The notes under the pieces: generated by a model
Seen by the model: only the letters and a program-made list of their open reading frames with translations
The model's database searches: none
Told to the model about the DNA's origin: nothing
In this document: piece after piece, positions 1 through 5,425 of the stretch
How the letters are laid out: each line of letters starts with the position of its first letter
How positions within the stretch are numbered: the stretch's first letter is position 1
Assembly (NCBI GenBank): GCA_947460525.1
Contig: CANHIV010000101.1
Span: 1 to 5,425 of the forward strand
DNA length: 5,425 bases
Origin: Flavobacteriales bacterium
GTDB taxonomy: Bacteria > Bacteroidota > Bacteroidia > Flavobacteriales_D > Sanyastnellaceae
Direction: 5' to 3'
Program-made: the position numbers and the translations under genes

Positions 1-1334
1 TCTGTTTTAACGCGGAATGTTGGATCCTCTTCAGCCAATTTAGACAAAGCCATACCCAACTTGTCGCTATCTGCTTGTGTCTTTGGCTCTACTGCCAATC
101 CAATAACTGGATCTGGGAAAACCATAGATTCAAGAACGATGGGCGCTTTCTCGTCACACAAAGTATCACCGGTTTTGATATCCTTGAAACCAACTACGGC
201 TCCGATATCACCAGCTCCCAAATATTCAATTGGGTTTTGCTTTGCAGCATGCATTTGGAAGATACGAGAGATACGCTCTTTGTTACCACTACGGGTATTC
301 AAAACGTATGACCCTGCATCCAATTTACCAGAATATGCACGAGTGAAAGCCAAACGTCCTACGAAAGGATCCGTTGCAATCTTGAATGCCAAACCAGCAA
401 AAGGCTCAGAATAACTTGGTTTACGAGAAATCTCTTCTCCAGTGTCAGGATGAGTCCCTTGAATATTTTCTTTATCCAATGGAGATGGCATTAATTCCAT
501 CACCAAATCCAACATTGTTTGAACTCCTTTGTTTTTGAAAGAAGAACCACAAACCATTGGAACAATTGTTTGATTCAAACAAGCCTTGCGCAATGCATCC
601 AAAATTTCACGCTCGGTGATTGAGTTTGGATCGTCAAAGAATTTCATCATCAAGTTGTCGTCGAATTCAGAAATTGCTTCCAACAACTTTTCACGATACA
701 TTTCAGCTTCTTCCATCATGTCAGCTGGGATGTCTACTACTTCGTAGGTCATTCCTCTGTCATGCTCATTCCAAATCATACCACGGAAGTTAATCAAATC
801 AACTACCCCTTTGAAATCATCTTCACCACCGATTGGCAATTGCAATGGCACAGCATTGCTACCCAACATGTCTTTTACTTGCTTAACAACTTTCAAAAAG
901 TCAGCTCCTTGACGGTCCATTTTGTTAACGAAACCGATACGAGCGACATTGTAATTGTTGGCCAAACGCCAGTTGGTCTCTGATTGAGGTTCAACACCAT
1001 CAACAGCAGAGAACAAGAAAACCAATCCATCCAATACACGCAAAGAACGGTTTACCTCAACGGTAAAGTCAACGTGACCAGGAGTATCGATGATATTGAT
1101 ATGGTATTTCTCACCACGGTAGTTCCAGAAAACGGTAGTAGCTGCAGACGTGATTGTGATTCCGCGCTCCTGCTCCTGAACCATCCAGTCCATAGTAGCA
1201 GCACCATCGTGTACTTCACCAATTTTGTGGTTCACACCTGAGTAGTATAAAATACGCTCGGTTGTGGTGGTCTTACCCGCATCGATGTGAGCGGCAATAC
1301 CAATATTTCTTGTGAATTTAAGGTCGCGTGACAT
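1..1334 (-). CDS. fusA: Elongation factor G (EF-G), N-terminal 444 residues, cut by left edge
   Basis: EF-G is the GTPase that drives tRNA-mRNA translocation on the ribosome and, with RRF, ribosome recycling. Reading leftward from the ATG at 1334, the frame stays open to the window edge. The G domain is complete: G1 AHIDAGKTT (residues 15-23), switch I with ERGITI (56-61), G3 DTPGH (83-87, with the catalytic His), G4 NKMD (137-140) and a G5-like CGSSF (262-266). Domain II follows (about 310-400), and domain III starts near residue 404; the last visible residues are FRVKT. Roughly 260 C-terminal residues (domains III-V) are missing only because the window ends. It is the third gene of the str operon, 19 nt after rpsG, with a purine-rich but weak ribosome-binding stretch (AGAGAGAAAG). 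The position and intact catalytic motifs indicate the main housekeeping EF-G rather than a divergent paralogue. Confidence 0.98.
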   Translation of the reverse strand, partial: MSRDLKFTRNIGIAAHIDAGKTTTTERILYYSGVNHKIGEVHDGAATMDWMVQEQERGITITSAATTVFWNYRGEKYHINIIDTPGHVDFTVEVNRSLRVLDGLVFLFSAVDGVEPQSETNWRLANNYNVARIGFVNKMDRQGADFLKVVKQVKDMLGSNAVPLQLPIGGEDDFKGVVDLINFRGMIWNEHDRGMTYEVVDIPADMMEEAEMYREKLLEAISEFDDNLMMKFFDDPNSITEREILDALRKACLNQTIVPMVCGSSFKNKGVQTMLDLVMELMPSPLDKENIQGTHPDTGEEISRKPSYSEPFAGLAFKIATDPFVGRLAFTRAYSGKLDAGSYVLNTRSGNKERISRIFQMHAAKQNPIEYLGAGDIGAVVGFKDIKTGDTLCDEKAPIVLESMVFPDPVIGLAVEPKTQADSDKLGMALSKLAEEDPTFRVKT

Positions 1335-1353
1335 TTTTCTTTCTCTCTAAAAA

Positions 1354-1821
1354 TTAAAAACGGAAATGTGAGAATGCTTTGTTGGCTTCAGCCATACGGT
1401 GAACATCTTCTCTCTTTTTGTAAGCAGCACCTTCATTTTTGGCAGCAGCGATAATTTCACCCGCCAATTTCTCAGCCATGCTTTTTTCATTGCGCTTACG
1501 AGCGTAACCAATCAACCATTTCATGGCCATTGAACTTTTGCGCTCTTCACGAATTGGAGATGGAATCTGGAAAGTAGCTCCACCTACACGGCGGCTACGA
1601 ACCTCTACGGCTGGAGTAACATTCTCCAAAGCGCGACGCCATACTTCTAATCCTTCCTCTTGCGTCTTTGCAGCTACTTTCTCGATTGCATCGTAAAAAA
1701 TAGTGAAAGCAACGCTTTTCTTTCCTTGCAACATGATGTTGTTAACGAATTTCGTTACAACTACTTCATTGAATTTGGGATCTGGAAGGACCGCAATTTT
1801 TTTCGCTTTTCTTCTTCTCAT
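1354..1821 (-). CDS. rpsG: 30S ribosomal protein S7
   Basis: S7 is a primary 16S rRNA-binding protein that nucleates assembly of the 30S head and lines the E/P-site mRNA exit region. The 155-residue product is full length for bacterial S7. The basic N-terminus (MRRRKAKK) leads into the S7 signature region around residues 14-45, including QGKKS at 32-36. The beta-hairpin segment [16 protein letters not shown] (72-87) and the C-terminal [11 protein letters not shown] are both typical of the family. The start lies 9 nt after the rpsL stop, so the two are almost certainly cotranscribed and may be translationally coupled. No good Shine-Dalgarno sequence is visible, as is common in Bacteroidota. 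The 9-nt gap leaves no room for an E. coli-style S7 autoregulatory hairpin between rpsL and rpsG. Confidence 0.98.
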   Translation of the reverse strand: MRRRKAKKIAVLPDPKFNEVVVTKFVNNIMLQGKKSVAFTIFYDAIEKVAAKTQEEGLEVWRRALENVTPAVEVRSRRVGGATFQIPSPIREERKSSMAMKWLIGYARKRNEKSMAEKLAGEIIAAAKNEGAAYKKREDVHRMAEANKAFSHFRF

Positions 1822-1830
1822 GACTTAAGC

Positions 1831-2238
1831 TTATTTCTTTTTACCTCCTGCCGCTGGTGCTTGACCTGGCTTTGGACGTTTTGTACCATATTTTGAACGA
1901 CGTTGACCACGACCGTTTACACCCGCAGTGTCTAATGCACCACGCACGATGTGATAACGTACCCCTGGAAGATCCTTTACACGACCACCACGCACCAAAA
2001 CGATGCTATGCTCTTGCAAATTATGTCCCTCACCTCCGATGTACGCAATGATTTCAAAACCATTGGTCAATCGAACCTTCGCTACCTTACGCAACGCAGA
2101 GTTAGGCTTCTTAGGAGTTGTTGTATAAACTTTTGTACATACACCACGACGCTGTGGGCATGACGTTAACGCAGCACTCTTGCTGCGATACGTTTTAGGC
2201 TCTCGGCCCTTTCTGATTAATTGTTGAACTGTTGGCAT
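1831..2238 (-). CDS. rpsL: 30S ribosomal protein S12
   Basis: S12 sits at the decoding centre and controls tRNA-selection accuracy. I start it at the ATG at 2238, giving 135 residues beginning [10 protein letters not shown], the normal S12 N-terminus. A longer frame opens at a GTG at 2283 but adds 15 residues unlike any S12. Family motifs are intact: [13 protein letters not shown] (39-51), [11 protein letters not shown] (68-78) and [12 protein letters not shown] (85-96). Lys43 and Lys88 (42 and 87 in E. coli mature numbering) are wild type, so no classical streptomycin-resistance substitution is seen at these sites. Asp89 is the residue that RimO methylthiolates in E. coli. The tail after RPK is extended and ends PAAGGKKK. 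An AAAGGA lies 13 nt before the ATG, rather far for a strong ribosome-binding site. It is the first gene of the str operon. Confidence 0.98.
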   Translation of the reverse strand: MPTVQQLIRKGREPKTYRSKSAALTSCPQRRGVCTKVYTTTPKKPNSALRKVAKVRLTNGFEIIAYIGGEGHNLQEHSIVLVRGGRVKDLPGVRYHIVRGALDTAGVNGRGQRRSKYGTKRPKPGQAPAAGGKKK

Positions 2239-2303
2239 GTTCGTTCTAAAGTCCTTTAATTCATTGATTTCGCTTGTAGTCACTCTACGCGAAAATCGGG
2301 TTG

Positions 2304-2333
2304 CAAATGTACATCTTTATTTCACTCATACAA
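2304..2333 (-). promoter_or_regulatory. Bacteroidota-type promoter of the str operon (rpsL-rpsG-fusA)
   Basis: On the minus strand, a TTG (2333-2331) and TACATTTG (2311-2304) are separated by exactly 19 nt. This fits the -33 TTG / -7 TAnnTTTG form recognised by the primary sigma factor of Bacteroidota. Transcription would start near 2298, giving a leader of about 60 nt before rpsL. Directly upstream, 2341-2370 is only 10% GC and A-rich on the transcribed orientation, so it could act as an UP element, as expected for a highly expressed ribosomal operon. A 5-bp inverted repeat CACTC/GAGTG (2323-2327 and 2335-2339) straddles the -33 element, and the palindrome ATGTACAT (2307-2314) overlaps the -7. 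Whether either is an operator is unknown. Confidence 0.7.
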
Positions 2334-2423
2334 GGAGTGTTGTTGATTATTTTTTAATTTTCTTTATTTTTTCTTCCAATCCATTGATTTTCAGCAAAAT
2401 AAATTTGAGTCAAAATTGTTAGT

Positions 2424-2529
2424 TTCTCCACAATTCCTCACTTTTCCACACTGAATTCCGCCGAATTTGACGTTTTTTAATTTCACAAGGGAAATTTTGT
2501 GGGTTATCCGGTTTTTTACATTATCCACT
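2424..2529 (+). other. Cluster of DnaA-box-like 9-mers
   Basis: Three sites on the same strand match TTATCCACA at 8 of 9 positions: TTCTCCACA (2424-2432), TTTTCCACA (2442-2450) and TTATCCACT (2521-2529). The second also fits the relaxed TTWTNCACA consensus perfectly. TTTTTTACA (2512-2520) and TTATCC at 2504-2509 are weaker partial copies, the latter 17 nt before the third site. A 60-nt block of 20% GC lies just to the left. This arrangement could be DnaA binding near a promoter or part of a replication origin. It could also be chance in AT-rich DNA, so the functional call is tentative. Confidence 0.3.
2479..2501. repeat. Two overlapping short inverted repeats
   Basis: AATTTC (2479-2484) and GAAATT (2491-2496) form a perfect 6-bp inverted repeat with a 6-nt spacer. 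CACAA (2484-2488) and TTGTG (2497-2501) form a second, shifted one with an 8-nt spacer. Both are too short and AT-rich to be a terminator and there is no gene end nearby. An operator-like role upstream of gldG is possible but unsupported beyond the symmetry. Confidence 0.25.
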
Positions 2530-2597
2530 TTCTTTTATTCATTTCTATTTTCGCATTTGGTATTTATTGAAGTGCTTATTGTCTCATTTTTGCATAG

Positions 2598-4337
2598 ATG
2601 AATTTGAAAAAGAACGACCTGTTCCAATTTGGAACGCTGGCCATTGCGGTTATTGTTATTGGATACGTGTTACAGTTTGCATTCTTCAAATTGGATTTGA
2701 CCGAAGAAAAAAGGCACACACTGACCGATGCAACCAAAGAGATGTTGGAAAATCTGGAGGACAAAGTATTTGTCCGATGCTACTTGCATGGGGAGTTCCC
2801 GGCCAATTTTAAGCGCCTTGAAAATAGCGTTCGCGAGAAGTTAGAAGAATTTGAAGATTACAGTGACGGTAAAGTGCAATTTGAATTTATTGATCCCTAT
2901 GCCAATCCTGATAAAAAGCGCATTGCCGATCAAGAAAAGGCCTTGGATGAAAAAGGAATAAAATTTACTCGTCTTTCTTTCAAAGAAAAGGGCACGCAAC
3001 AATTTAAATTGATCTGGCCAGGCTGTATCATTGAATACAGGGGGAAAGAAACGCCTGTTCAGTTTTTCAAAAGTGAATCTCCCACCTTTACAGATGAAAT
3101 GATCAATTCTTCTGTGAATAATCTCGAATACGAATTGGCCAGCCGGTTGCGTCTTGCTATCAGACAAGAAAAGCCTGCTGTGGCGGTCCTTGAAGGGCAT
3201 AAAGAACTTCAGCCTATACAGATGGCTGATTTCTTAGGCGGTGTTGAAGAAAATTACAGCCTTGATTTCGTTAAAATCAATGAACAAATCAATGCATTAT
3301 CAGACCAACTCGAAGGCTTTGCTGGAAGAAAAAATAAGTACGACGCATTGGTGATTGCTAAGCCTGATAGCGCGATAAGTGAAAAGGACCGCGTAATCAT
3401 TGATCAATACATTATGAACGGCGGAAAGGTGCTTTGGATGATTGATCCCGTCATCACTGATTTGGATAGTCTTCGAACGCGACAAGAGACGATGGCCATG
3501 TCCAATGAAAACGGCCTTTATGAGCAGCTCTTTGAGTATGGCGTAAGATTAAATCGGAATATCGTTATTGACTTCCAATGCGCACCCATTGCGTTTGATG
3601 CAGGACCAAAGGGGAACCAAAGGGACATGCAGATGTTCAATTGGTACTACGCGCCGCTCATGTTCACACAAGACATGTCACATCCTATAGTCTCTCATTT
3701 GGATCCCATTAAATTGGAATTCGCTTCTTCATTAGATACAGTAAACGCAGGCAAAGGAATCAAAAAGACGCCTCTTTTGAAGAGTTCTGTTCTCAGCCGT
3801 GCATGGAATACACCAGTACGAATTAATACATCGATTGTCAGCTTGGACCAAAATTATTTTGAGTCCAACAAAGGCAATGGAATGCTTATGGCCGTGCTCA
3901 TGGAAGGTGAATTTCCGTCCGCCTACTACGACAAGCTTCCTAGCGCCATTAGGACAGATAAAAAAATAGGCTTTAAAAACAAAAGCAACCCCACAGCTAT
4001 GATTGTTATTGCTGATGGTGACATTGCCAAAAATGGAGTCATTCCTAGTCAAACCGGATACACTCCATTGCCGTTGGGATATGACAGATATGCAAGGGGT
4101 GTTATTTATGACAACAAAGAGTTTTTGATGAATTGTATCAACTATCTCTTGGATGACAAATCTCTAATCAGCGTGCGTTCAAGAACAATCAAACTCAGAA
4201 AGTTGGACACCAAAAAAATTGCCCATCAAAAAATTGGAATTCAATTGGCCAACACGGCTTTGCCGCTGAGCTTGGTTTTTGCTCTGGGCATTGGACAGTA
4301 TTTGATTAGAAGAAAAAGATGGAGTAAAAAAGGGTAA
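2598..4337 (+). CDS. gldG: Gliding-associated ABC transporter auxiliary protein GldG
   Basis: GldG is the extracytoplasmic auxiliary component of the GldA-GldF-GldG ABC transporter linked to gliding motility in Flavobacterium; its substrate is not established. The 579-residue length is typical. Membrane segments lie at about residues 11-30 and 553-570, the latter ending in a basic RRKRW tail, so the large middle part should face the periplasm. Recognisable blocks are the membrane-proximal DLTEEKRHTLTDATKEML (33-50), the GGKVLWMIDP stretch (275-284), IADGDIAKN (471-479) and the C-terminal SRTIKLRKLD (528-537). I see no sign of damage. The ATG at 2598 is the first possible start, because an in-frame TAG abuts it (2595-2597). 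No Shine-Dalgarno sequence precedes it. gldF, often the upstream neighbour, is absent here. GldG-family proteins also occur in non-gliding bacteria, so gliding itself is not proven. Confidence 0.92.
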   Translation: MNLKKNDLFQFGTLAIAVIVIGYVLQFAFFKLDLTEEKRHTLTDATKEMLENLEDKVFVRCYLHGEFPANFKRLENSVREKLEEFEDYSDGKVQFEFIDPYANPDKKRIADQEKALDEKGIKFTRLSFKEKGTQQFKLIWPGCIIEYRGKETPVQFFKSESPTFTDEMINSSVNNLEYELASRLRLAIRQEKPAVAVLEGHKELQPIQMADFLGGVEENYSLDFVKINEQINALSDQLEGFAGRKNKYDALVIAKPDSAISEKDRVIIDQYIMNGGKVLWMIDPVITDLDSLRTRQETMAMSNENGLYEQLFEYGVRLNRNIVIDFQCAPIAFDAGPKGNQRDMQMFNWYYAPLMFTQDMSHPIVSHLDPIKLEFASSLDTVNAGKGIKKTPLLKSSVLSRAWNTPVRINTSIVSLDQNYFESNKGNGMLMAVLMEGEFPSAYYDKLPSAIRTDKKIGFKNKSNPTAMIVIADGDIAKNGVIPSQTGYTPLPLGYDRYARGVIYDNKEFLMNCINYLLDDKSLISVRSRTIKLRKLDTKKIAHQKIGIQLANTALPLSLVFALGIGQYLIRRKRWSKKG

Positions 4338-4339
4338 TC

Positions 4340-5365
4340 ATGAACAAAAAAAACATTTTATTACTTGCGCTTCTATTGGCTGTTGTTGGCGTGGCCATCT
4401 ATTTTTACAAACAGGATCAAAACAGCTCCATAAAGGGCAATCCCTTTACCCAATTTGCTATAGAAGATACGAATACCATCACTAAAATTTTCATTGCTGA
4501 CCACGATGGAAACACTGCCTTATTGGAGCGCTCTAACAATTCGAGATTGTGGGATTTGAACAGGAAATACAAAGCCCGTGAAGATGCTGTTAAGAATTTA
4601 CTCCAAGTCATTAATCGAATTCGAGTAAGAGGCAATGTAGCTTCTACAGCGCGCGACAACATGATGAAGGTGATGGCCAGTTCTGGAAAGAAAGTTGAAA
4701 TATACACCAACGGAGAAAATACACCATCCAAGATTTACTATGTCGGCCCCAACACACCTGACCATACAGGCACCATTATGCTTTTGGAGCTCGAGGATGA
4801 GGGTAAATCACCTGAGCCTTACATTTGCCACATGGAGGGCTTTACAGGCTTTTTAAACCCCCGATTCTTTGCTGAAGAGATGGAATGGCGTTACACCGGA
4901 ATCTTTGACTACCCTAAATTGGAGATCAGTAAAGTTGAAGTTCAGCATAGCGTGCCCGCTTGGTCGTTTGAAATCAATTATAACGGAGGCAATCAAATTA
5001 AACTTTCTCATTTGGGACAGCCTCTGCCTCGTTTCGACACCGTTGGAGTAAAAGATTTTTTGCTACACTTTAAGAAAGTGCATTTGGAATCGTATCGTAC
5101 TTTTTTAAAACCTGAAGTGGAGGATTCCATTAGAAAAAGTCCGCCTGTGGTTCGATTGATTGTCACCAACAAAAAGAACGAGAAACAAGTACTATCGCTC
5201 TATTTAAAACGTGGAAAAGAAAATACGCTTGATGCCAATGGCAATCCCACACCATGGGACCCGGAATATCTATGGGGCGTAAATGAAAAAGGGGAAGTGG
5301 GATTAGCGCAACGCTATGTATTTGATCCCATCACGCTACCCTTGCAAGCCTTTCAAAAGAATTAA
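4340..5365 (+). CDS. Membrane-anchored DUF4340-type protein, operon partner of gldG
   Basis: This 341-residue protein has a basic N-terminus (MNKKN), then a hydrophobic segment at residues 6-22 (ILLLALLLAVVGVAIYF) without a clear cleavage site or lipobox, so it is probably a signal anchor with a periplasmic body. The body resembles DUF4340 proteins: an ITKIFIADHDGNTALLER strand pair (47-64), a tryptophan block near 71, KIYYVGPNTPDHTGTIMLLE (131-150), and FLNPRFFAEEMEWRYTGIFDY (171-191), which resembles a conserved W-R motif of the family. Its biochemical function is unknown. The ATG follows the gldG stop by 2 nt, with AAGGG five nt before it; this is the clearest ribosome-binding site in the window and overlaps the end of gldG, so translational coupling is likely. 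DUF4340 genes commonly follow GldG-family genes in ABC transporter operons of many bacteria, suggesting the two proteins work together. The domain call is from pattern recognition only. Confidence 0.8.
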   Translation: MNKKNILLLALLLAVVGVAIYFYKQDQNSSIKGNPFTQFAIEDTNTITKIFIADHDGNTALLERSNNSRLWDLNRKYKAREDAVKNLLQVINRIRVRGNVASTARDNMMKVMASSGKKVEIYTNGENTPSKIYYVGPNTPDHTGTIMLLELEDEGKSPEPYICHMEGFTGFLNPRFFAEEMEWRYTGIFDYPKLEISKVEVQHSVPAWSFEINYNGGNQIKLSHLGQPLPRFDTVGVKDFLLHFKKVHLESYRTFLKPEVEDSIRKSPPVVRLIVTNKKNEKQVLSLYLKRGKENTLDANGNPTPWDPEYLWGVNEKGEVGLAQRYVFDPITLPLQAFQKN

Positions 5366-5425
5366 GACCACTGGTACATGATAATCGATCCTGCAATGGC
5401 CACATTGAGGGATTCAGCATTTCCA
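5362..5425 (-). CDS. SPOUT (TrmH/SpoU) family RNA 2'-O-methyltransferase, C-terminal end only
   Basis: Reading leftward from the window edge, the last 20 codons before a TAA stop (5364-5362) encode GNAESLNVAIAGSIIMYQWS. This is the C-terminal motif 3 of TrmH/SpoU-type SPOUT methyltransferases (general form G..xSLNVSVAaxixLYE), whose backbone binds S-adenosylmethionine in the trefoil knot and whose Asn lies in the active site. The usual Ser after SLNV is Ala here, a tolerated variation. Such enzymes 2'-O-methylate ribose in tRNA or rRNA; the substrate cannot be told from this fragment. The protein ends about five residues after the motif, shorter than the tails of E. coli RlmB or TrmH. Its stop overlaps that of the convergent DUF4340 gene, with no room for a terminator between them. 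Confidence 0.8.
   Translation of the reverse strand, partial: GNAESLNVAIAGSIIMYQWS

Larger units (their letters stand above)
2239..2597. other. Divergent intergenic region between the str operon and gldG
   Basis: These 359 nt separate two divergent operons and contain no credible gene. From left to right they hold the rpsL leader (2239 to about 2298), the str promoter (2304-2333), a very AT-rich block (2341-2400, 20% GC, with T-runs on the plus strand), and a stretch rich in TCCACA/TTATCC words (2424-2529). A further AT-rich run (2530-2597) reaches the gldG start. The gldG promoter should lie in the right half, but no TTG plus TAnnTTTG pair with correct spacing is visible on the plus strand. 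I saw no rho-independent terminator, which fits a region flanked only by 5' ends. Confidence 0.85.

Noticed and set aside
61..1241. Several plus-strand open frames of 73-117 codons opposite fusA
   Set aside because: They are antisense shadows of a conserved EF-G frame, without recognisable domains or ribosome-binding sites.
1831..2238. Streptomycin-resistance substitutions in S12
   Set aside because: Lys43 and Lys88 (42 and 87 in E. coli mature numbering) are both unchanged.
2239..2283. Fifteen-residue N-terminal extension of S12 starting at a GTG at 2283
   Set aside because: The ATG at 2238 gives the conserved S12 N-terminus; the extension matches no S12 and begins only about 15 nt after the predicted transcription start.
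2400..2407. TAAATTTG on the plus strand as a -7 element for gldG
   Set aside because: It matches TAnnTTTG exactly, but the nearest upstream TTG (2384-2386) is only 13 nt away instead of about 19, and the region is so AT-rich that a chance match is likely.
2841..4731. Minus-strand open frames of 61-119 codons opposite gldG and the DUF4340 gene
   Set aside because: Each overlaps a longer conserved coding frame on the plus strand and has no domain, start signal or operon context of its own.
5340..5425. Rho-independent terminator between the convergent genes at the right end
   Set aside because: No GC-rich hairpin followed by a T-run is visible on either strand; the genes overlap at their stops.
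1..5425. Mobile elements, CRISPR arrays, tRNA genes or horizontally acquired islands
   Set aside because: No transposase, regularly spaced repeats or tRNA-like fold was seen, and the coding sequence reads as uniform in style.

Overview
The window looks like chromosomal DNA of a member of Bacteroidota (Flavobacteriia/Cytophagia-like). Four things point there: a GldG-type gliding-associated protein; an EF-G of the form usual in that phylum; ribosomal genes with little or no Shine-Dalgarno sequence; and a TTG-N19-TAnnTTTG promoter, the vegetative promoter form of the phylum. The genes seem native, and I see no mobile element, CRISPR array, tRNA or rRNA.

Left part, minus strand (1-2333): the str operon, read right to left. 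A strong-looking promoter (2304-2333) is followed by rpsL (S12), rpsG (S7) and fusA (EF-G), packed with gaps of 9 and 19 nt. fusA runs off the left edge after about 444 of its roughly 700 codons.

Middle (2239-2597): a 359-nt divergent intergenic region. It holds the str promoter with an AT-rich, UP-element-like stretch behind it. Further right is a cluster of three near-consensus DnaA-box-like 9-mers on one strand, with two overlapping small inverted repeats. The promoter of the rightward operon must also lie here, but I cannot place it firmly.

Right part, plus strand (2598-5365): a two-gene operon of gldG and a 341-aa membrane-anchored DUF4340-type protein, 2 nt apart. Together they look like the extracytoplasmic part of a Gld-type ABC transporter. 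The permease (gldF) and ATPase (gldA) genes are not adjacent.

Right edge, minus strand (5362-5425): the last 20 codons of a SPOUT/TrmH-family RNA 2'-O-methyltransferase. It converges on the DUF4340 gene so tightly that one TTAA supplies the stop codon on both strands.

Most of the window is ordinary housekeeping plus gliding-associated sequence, and I found no clear new system. The parts most worth a second look are the DnaA-box-like cluster between the divergent operons and the gldG-DUF4340 pair without its transporter core.
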